A DNA stretch of 64,000 bases. It comes from Dermatemys mawii. Taxonomy: Eukaryota; Chordata; Testudines; Dermatemydidae. The stretch spans positions 14,007,808 through 14,071,807 of the forward strand of contig ML677373.1 of assembly GCA_007922305.1 (NCBI GenBank), given 5' to 3'. The notes below the pieces were generated by a model that was not told the DNA's origin, searched no databases, and saw only the letters and a list, made by a program, of their open reading frames with translations. Both the position numbers and the translations under genes were made by a program. How positions within the stretch are numbered: the stretch's first letter is position 1; the number at the start of each line of letters is the position of its first letter. This document shows positions 58,901-64,000 of this stretch, piece after piece.

Positions 58901-61900
58901 GACAGGGCCTGATCCTCAGTGGTGCTGAGCACCCTCCTCTCTCACTGAGTTCAGCGAGAGCTGAGAGGCTCTGACCTTGTGAAGTCAGAGGATCCGGCCT
59001 TTTCTATCGATTCCCGTACCCGGATTGTTACTTTACTCGTCATGGGGGAGGTGGCTGGGGAGCCATGTGCCAGCAAGAGGGTGTCAGGTGACAAATAATG
59101 GGCCAGATCCTCAGCTGGTGTAAACTGGCTTAGCTCAGTAAAGTCAGTCTGCACTGGTTGAGGATGTGGCCCAGTATTCTTCCGATCATGAGCTGACCAC
59201 AAGCTGGGCTGAAGAAAACCTCCACTTAGGGTGACCAGAAAGCAAGTGTGAAAAATCAGGATGGGGGTGGCGGGTCATAGGAACCTATATAAGAAAAAGA
59301 CCCTAAAATCAGGACAGTCCTATAAAATTGGGACATCTGGTCACCCTACCTGGGGCAGTGTTCCCCAGCGGAGTGCCCCATGGGAGTGGGGGTCATCAGC
59401 CTTCCAGTGTTACTAGGGACCGCAGACCCGTTCTGGTGTGGTGGATCTCACGTTTTTCTGTCTTCGCAGCGCTGTTCCCATTCAGGGCTTCCTGGAGGAT
59501 TATGTCTTTGTGATCCAGGCTCTCTTTGACCTGTACGAGGCTTCACTGAATCAGAGCTGGCTGGAGTGGGCTGTGCAGCTCCAGCGCAAACAAGACGAGC
59601 TCTTCTGGGACTCCAAAGGCTTTGCGTATTTCTCCAGCGAGGTGGGGGACTCCTCTCTGCTCCTCCGCTTGAAGGACGGTAAGTGCACCTCGGAGCTGGG
59701 CTGGGCCCCCAGACCGAAGCGGAGAATGAGGAAGTCTTGAGAACTCCCCGCAGTGTCGTGCTGGGTGCCGTGGTGTTTGTGTAGGACCTACAAGAAGCTG
59801 GGCTAGAATTTTCCTTAGCTGTAGTCTTTGATTTCACCAAGAAGCGGAGAGTGGGAGGCCCCAAAAGCAGCAGGGTCCTCAGCTGTGTTTAGTATGGTGG
59901 TGTCCGGCATTGGCTAGCAAGGGGGAGCTGAGAGGCAGGGCGTCGCCCATCGATGCTCGTCCTTGCTTAGGTGCAGATGTCCTTGCAGGCTAACAGGGTG
60001 ATTCTCTGTTGCTTTCCCAGCCTAGCCAGCGAGCGTCCCAGCTCAGGCCTGGAGCCTGGGTCTCCAGCATAGCAGTGCCAGGCACTGTCCTGCTGCTGTG
60101 AGTTGCTGGGGGCCTTGGCGATGTCTTTTAACAAGCAACCGGGGTTGGACCTCTCCACGATGAAGCTGAAACAGGCCCCAGGGAATGATGTTTCCAGGCA
60201 GCCAGGCCCCTGCAGCGAGGGGGGCACTGGGTGGCTTGGCTGACAGCCTCTTGTCCCCCTGTAGATCAAGATGGCGTGGAGCCCAGTGCCAACTCCGTGG
60301 CCGTTGCTAACCTGCTCAGGGCAGCCTGTTACTCCGGCAACACGGATTGGGTGGAGAAAGCCGGGCAGATCCTGGCTGCCTTCTCCGAGAGGCTGCTGAA
60401 GATCCCCGTGACCCTGCCGGAGATGGCCCGAGCCACCGTGGCCTTTCACCGCACTCTCAAACAGGTAGGGAGTGGGCAGAGCCTCACCGGCTGCTCCCCC
60501 AGCACGTCCTGCTCCGCCCAAGCAGGGAGGCCCCTCCCCACCCCAAGCAGAGCTCTGTAGCTTGCAGGGAGTCTGATCAGCCTGGCTGGCGAGGCAGCCA
60601 CTCCACGGCGGAGGCACGTTGGTTTGTGGCTGTTGGCATGTGCCCTGGGGAAGGGAGGGGATTCTCTGCCTGGCCGCTCCTGTGAGGATACTGGGGTGGA
60701 TAGGGCTGTAGGACGTACCCTGGCGTCCTGCAGAGAGCCCCCAGGGAGGGAGGAGCCCCCAGCTGGCTGGAGTGTGTGGGCAGCCCCTGGCCACGGCTTC
60801 CCCAGTCGGGAACAGCTGGTGGCAGTTCTGCGGCGTGTATCCCCGGAGCCGGATTAGGCTGGTACCGTAAGTGACTGACTAGGAGTGACTCTGAAATCGC
60901 CCCGTGACCATTCCATGAACTCCTCCTTTGCTTCTCCATCTGTGTCTGGTTGGTTTGGTCCTTTGCTGGCTTTCTACTGTCTGCCCGGAGGCAGACTAAA
61001 TGTGGGAGGGGCGAAGCAGAGATGAATGAATCACAAGGATGCGCGAGGCCATAGCACAGGGGGATCCCGAAATACTGCTTACTGCAGGGGAAGGAAATGG
61101 TCATTTCCCCATCGCTGACATGCAGCCACCTCTGGGGTGCCACACGACAGCAGAGAGACAGCACTCAGCAGCACTACAAAGCAGTTTGGGACAGGAAGCA
61201 AAGGACAATTGAAACAGCAAGAAACCAGTCACCTGACTTAGACGCCTTCCTCTCTCCACGGTTCCTTGTGTCCCTCTGCTCTCGCCTCCCATCCAGTCCT
61301 TCCATCCTGCGCTTTGCCCTCGCTCCCTCTGCCGGGCTGCGGAGTAACTGCATGGCATGGCTGGCCTGCTGGATCTCAGTGGGTGCGCACTCAGCTTTAC
61401 CTGACAGGGAGCATTCCCTGGGGCACCAGAGCTGCCTCCTGCAGGGTTTGGGCACCGGGTCCTGGCCACTGTTAGAGACACAGGCCTGGGCTGGGCCAGT
61501 CCTCGGCTCTGATCCTGTCTGGCACCTCCTGTGCGTGGAGAGGAACGCGGGTCTCGGGGACTGCTCGGCTCTGTGTCTAGCCTGGCTGGGTCTGTCTGTC
61601 TGCTAGGGCTGGGCGACCAATTGTCATTGGTCTAAATGTTTCTGATACATAGGCCCCACCGAGACCTGCCCCTAGCCATGGTCTCTCTCATACCCCCGGC
61701 CCTCCCCTGCCCTAGTCTCTTATACCTCCTTCCCGCCCCTCCCCGGTCTGTGTCATATCCCCTTCCTGCCCCTCCCATCTCCTGCCCTGGTCTCTGATAC
61801 CAACTTCTGACCCCTTCCCTCCCCAGGTCTCTGTCATATCCCATCCCCTCCCCAAACCTCCCCTGGTCTGCCTCTCCCCTGATCTCTGTCATACCCCCTG

Positions 61901-62493
61901 CCCACCACTCCCCTCTCCTGGTCTCTCTGATACCCCCTCCTCTCCCCTAGTTTCTGATACCCCCTTCCTGCCCCTCTCCTACACTGGTCTCTGTCATACC
62001 CCCTCCCCTCCCCTCTTGTGCTCAGTTATGCCTCCAGTGCCCTTTGAGCGTGGTAGCTCTAGTTTTCTGGCCAGATTCTAACTTCTGTGACCCAGATTCT
62101 TCCTGTAGGTTCAGTTGAACAAGACGTTCTCCGTGGCAGGCCCGAAATGTTTGCAGTAGCGTTGCTGAGCGCTGATAAACAGCTGCCTCGTTCCACCCCA
62201 ACACTGGCTGCATTTCAGGAGTGGGGGACGTGATCCCTGAACAGTTTGTCTGTCAGTTCCTAGGCAAAGCGCTTTGGGATCCTGTGAGTGAGGGGGAGGA
62301 GCCAGTGGAGCAGATCTGGAGCGGGTGTGAACAGACTCGGGGAGCCAGCCTGACGTGGGTGGGCTTCACAGCCGGTTTCCATTCACCTTTGCGTTCCTTT
62401 CTCTGTGGACAGGTCGTTATCTGCGGCACCCCAGAAGGAGAAGATACTAAAGATCTGCTCCGCTGTGTCCACTCCGTCTTCTCTCCAAACAAG
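43825..62493 (+). CDS. SPATA20: Spermatogenesis-associated protein 20, 15 exons, 3' end outside window
   Basis: SPATA20 belongs to the YyaL/DUF255 family: an N-terminal thioredoxin-like domain followed by an (alpha/alpha)6-barrel-like region; it is testis-enriched and its reaction is unsettled. Exons: 43825-43907, 46484-46621, 47085-47149, 49146-49300, 49459-49602, 50066-50267, 50366-50496, 50665-50769, 52623-52697, 53664-53876, 54329-54521, 56922-57090, 59470-59678, 60265-60464, 62413-62493. All junctions are GT-AG and phase is kept; 721 residues are visible. The N terminus is Arg/Ser-rich without acidic residues, like a mitochondrial presequence. Family motifs: CHWC redox-type motif at 101-104, DREERPDVD at 131-139, GGGWPM at 152-157, [28 protein letters not shown] at 308-325, [11 protein letters not shown] at 368-378, and [14 protein letters not shown] in exon 14. 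The last mammalian exon (about 57 residues) is absent up to 64000 and should lie downstream. No frame break is seen. Confidence 0.95.
46713..46768 (+). mobile_element. Short hAT-like transposon remnant
   Basis: The words tcagtggtgggcaccctatg and gttgcccaacgctgccttaa give near-inverted ends (cagtggtgggcaccc; cagcgttgggcaacc on the other strand), an internally deleted copy in SPATA20 intron 2. Confidence 0.5.
47525..48675. mobile_element. Solo LTR of an endogenous retrovirus-like element
   Basis: The 1,151-bp block starts tgtgacgggttggatcacag and ends gtgcaacgtcaca, so its ends form a 7-bp inverted repeat TGTGACG/CGTCACA with TG...CA termini. An A/T-rich centre holds ccaaataaatctg (about 47763-47775). 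No gag, pol or env frame is inside. I recall it as a high-copy turtle LTR. A target-site duplication is not obvious (ggaca left, ggatg right). It lies in SPATA20 intron 3. Confidence 0.75.
48715..48885 (+). mobile_element. CR1 LINE 3' end fragment
   Basis: The sequence includes gggatggatcacttgatgtt, ctgttctgttcattccctct and ggacctttggtctgacccag, ending in tcttatgttctta. This is the turtle-type CR1 3' end in sense orientation, 40 bases after the LTR. Confidence 0.85.
50770..52622 (+). other. SPATA20 intron 8, no feature recognised
   Basis: It is GC-richer than the intergenic DNA and carries no recognisable exon or repeat family. Open frames at 51482-51766 and 51910-52224 lack splice sites and family similarity. 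Confidence 0.4.
53035..53160 (+). repeat. MIR/L2-type repeat tail remnant
   Basis: The run cattttatagagggggaact, gaggcacggggagatttagg, gatttgcccagggtcagac and tgaacccagatctcttac is the classic amniote MIR/L2 tail, sense orientation. Confidence 0.65.
53190..53533 (+). repeat. 68-bp minisatellite, five copies, SPATA20 intron 9
   Basis: The word gc(g/a)cctcctgctggctggg starts at 53221, 53289, 53357, 53425 and 53493, an exact 68-base period. Each unit contains ggagatttctctatgtctgg, agtatctcc and gttccctgcag. Copies differ by only a few bases, so the array is young. Since 68 is not a multiple of three, the array stays open in several frames, which creates long spurious open frames. Confidence 0.95.
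55711..56090. mobile_element. GC-rich inverted-repeat element, copy B
   Basis: The left end atagacgctaac and the right end gtcagcgcctat are inverted repeats (atagRcgctRac). The interior is C-rich then G-rich around cagctgtttcacagtgcaag. It matches copy A at 32558-32941. It lies in SPATA20 intron 11. Confidence 0.7.
56427..56480 (+). pseudogene. tRNA-like fragment with A- and B-box-like words
   Basis: The words tgacgcagtgg (A-box-like) and ggttcaagtcc (exact B-box consensus) lie close together, with aggtcgtgggttcaagtccc recalling the T arm of a tRNA-Met-like molecule. The anticodon arm is missing between them, so this is a deleted tRNA pseudogene or a SINE head, not a functional tRNA. Confidence 0.4.
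57775..57830. repeat. (TG)n with TCTG interruptions
   Basis: An interrupted TG microsatellite (tgtgtgtctgtgtgtgtgtc and similar) lies in SPATA20 intron 12. Confidence 0.9.
59099..59174. mobile_element. Short palindromic MITE, GGGCCAGAT-type
   Basis: The left end tgggccagatcctcagctgg and the right end, read on the opposite strand as tgggccacatcctcaaccag, are inverted repeats. The element is about 76 bp and related to the one at 30850-30943. Confidence 0.6.
59227..59348. mobile_element. TAGGGTGACC-type MITE, copy 2 (opposite orientation)
   Basis: This 122-bp unit starts tagggtgaccagaaagcaag and ends gacatctggtcaccctac. Read on the - strand it aligns along its length with copy 1 at 40622-40745 (shared ttttcttatataggttcc-like core and cctgattttt). 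It lies 121 bases before SPATA20 exon 13. Confidence 0.88.
60465..62412 (+). other. SPATA20 intron 14
   Basis: No exon was recognised. It includes a C/T-rich imperfect array at about 61640-62020 built of ctggtctctgtcatacccc-like words. The rest is unassigned. Confidence 0.5.
61640..62020. repeat. Imperfect C/T-rich minisatellite (TGGTCTCTGATACCCCC-type)
   Basis: The phrase (t)ggtctctg(t/a)(c)atacccc recurs at least nine times with irregular C-rich spacers, so the period is variable (about 25-45 bases). Confidence 0.75.
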
Positions 62494-63848
62494 GTACCGT
62501 CTCCACAGCCTGCCAGCCAGCTCCAGTGCCCTCCGCGCACGCAGGCTGGTTCTGCTTTCCTGCCTCTCTTCACGCCTGGAGGTGGCTCTCTGCAGCAGGC
62601 TGGATTCCTGCTGCTCTTCCTCCCGCCCCCACTCTTCCCCCTCTCCATCCCCGCCTCTCTTTTAAAGGGGTGTCCTACTTTTCCCACACGCCCTCCAGCT
62701 GCTGGGCCTTGTTTGTCAGCTCGGGAGGCAGGGATCATGAATCCCACTCCCTGGGTGCCTCTCCCTGACGCAGAGAAATGGCAGCGGAGGCTCTTTCTGT
62801 CAGGCCGTTCCCGGGAAATGAATCGTTACAAGCCAGCAGGTGTGTTTTACACGGGGCTCCCAGAGAGAGGCACTTGTTCCAGGGCGGACGTGCCCGGCCC
62901 TGCTGTCAGCTCTGAATTGCACATGTATCTGGGTTACTGAACTCAGCAACACAACTTCAGCCTGGAAATGCAGCATCGTCTTAGCTCTCGGCCCCACGCC
63001 CTCCACTGGAACCCTGCAAACTCCCCCAGAAGCTCCTCTGCTCCCTCAGTTCCTGTGCCACGAACCCCTGCAGAGCCCAGTGTCCTCTTTCAGCCATTCG
63101 AATCCCCAAACCTCCCTTAGACCCTCCCTCAGCTCCAGTCCCCGAGACGTGCCCAAAACCAAGATCCATGCGTCCACTCTCGGGTCCGGGAGTTTCCATG
63201 AGCCCAGCGCTGGCCCTGCTTTCCTCCTCCCAAGTGCCTTGTGCTGTCCATGCTGAGGGCAATCAGCTCTGCGCAGTGCAGTTGCCTTGGGCCCGGGGGT
63301 TCGTCTGCACCGGCATGTTGGATGCAATCCCTTTCGATGTTAAACAAGCCCCTGGCGCTCGGCTGTTCCTTGCAATTAGCGGTGACTGTACTTTAAGGCG
63401 TTCCCCTGTGGAGGGAGAGCACGAGGTGGAACGTCTTCCCATCGCTCTCCTCGTGTTCTGCTCTCCCAGGGGAACGGGATTGATTTGTCACTCCGGATTA
63501 GAGCTGGGGGGCTCTTCCTGCCCCAGCGTGACTGGGAAGGAGCACTGAGTACCCTGGCTGGGGGCCTGGAGGAGCCGCAGCGCGGCCGCCCGGGGAGGGG
63601 AGTGGAGCTGTGGGATTGCGGTGGAAGAGGAAGAAATCCCTCCGAACAGCGCGACAGCTGAGCCCAATGGCAGCTGTCACATCCAGCTGGCAGCGCCTCT
63701 GCCCCTTTGATTGGCAGTTTGCTTACTTGGTAACATGTCAAGCTGAACGAAAGAGGGCAGAAGAGAAGGGACGGGTTCAGCGCCAAAGGAGAAGAAAGTT
63801 TGTAGCTGGGAACAGCTGGACCAGGTTCATCTCTGACAGCAGTAGTTC
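62494..63848 (+). other. SPATA20 intron 15, no exon recognised
   Basis: The donor aag|gtaccg follows exon 15. I searched this stretch by eye for the expected terminal exon (mammalian VLILADGD-like start) and did not find it. Confidence 0.5.
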
Positions 63849-64000
63849 AGAGCCCTAGTTCCAGGAGTCGCACGCCCAGCCACACGCCAGAGCCCTAGTG
63901 CCAGGAGTCGCATGCCCAGCCGCACGCCAGAGCCCTAGTGCCAGGAGTCGCACGCCCAGCCGCACGCCGGAGCCCTAGTGCCAGGAGTCGCACGCCCAGC
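63849..64000. repeat. 40-bp tandem repeat running off the window
   Basis: The unit agagccctagtgccaggagt followed by cgcacgcccagccgcacgcc repeats every 40 bases, with about 3.8 copies visible and only one to three differences per copy. The array continues past the window end. Confidence 0.95.

Noticed and set aside
59967..60794. 275-codon open frame on the - strand
   Set aside because: It is antisense to SPATA20 exon 14 and its flanks. No family resemblance, splice context or start context supports it.
62221..62940. 239-codon + strand open frame as a single exon
   Set aside because: Only 62413-62493 matches SPATA20 and is bounded by a good acceptor and donor in phase; the rest is intron that happens to stay open.

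Overview
This window is nuclear DNA from a vertebrate, most likely a turtle; a crocodilian or other sauropsid is the alternative. Three multi-exon protein genes lie head to tail on the + strand: the 3' half of MYCBPAP, a complete EPN3, and SPATA20 lacking only its last exon or exons. This gene order matches the conserved block on human 17q21.33. The sauropsid and turtle assignment rests on the interspersed repeats: CR1 3' ends, a DIRS remnant, LTR copies closed by TGTGACG/CGTCACA, TAGGGTGACC MITEs and a GC-rich inverted-repeat element. I recognised all of these from memory and ran no search.

Layout. 602-8693: thirteen in-phase exons of MYCBPAP ending in a stop codon and a polyadenylation signal; the 5' exons are left of the window. 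8.7-15.6 kb: intergenic DNA with a probable LTR-like repeat and a decayed DIRS-type retroelement. About 15.7-16.2 kb: probable EPN3 promoter and non-coding first exon. 21.7-34.9 kb: EPN3 coding exons 1-9, encoding an ENTH domain, two ubiquitin-interacting motifs, a DPW-rich region, clathrin-box-like motifs and three NPF motifs. 34.9-37.6 kb: probable EPN3 3' UTR with a decayed minisatellite. 37.7-43.4 kb: repeat-rich intergenic DNA with a 400-base assembly gap. 43.5-62.5 kb: SPATA20, from a GC-rich promoter through 15 coding exons, with LTR, MITE and minisatellite insertions in its introns. 62.5-64.0 kb: SPATA20 intron, ending in a 40-bp tandem repeat that runs off the window.

I built the exon models by reading splice sites, checking reading-frame phase across every junction, and comparing with remembered mammalian orthologues. 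Every junction listed preserves frame, and all three genes look intact where visible. The three genes do not form a pathway: MYCBPAP and SPATA20 are both linked to sperm or testis biology, and EPN3 is an epithelial endocytic adaptor. I see no prokaryotic, phage, CRISPR or novel multi-gene system. The less ordinary signals are a hammerhead-like RNA motif in two retroelement fragments, a QKS repeat expansion in MYCBPAP, a NAGNAG acceptor in EPN3, two possible translation starts in SPATA20, and a 68-bp minisatellite made of splice-acceptor-like units.
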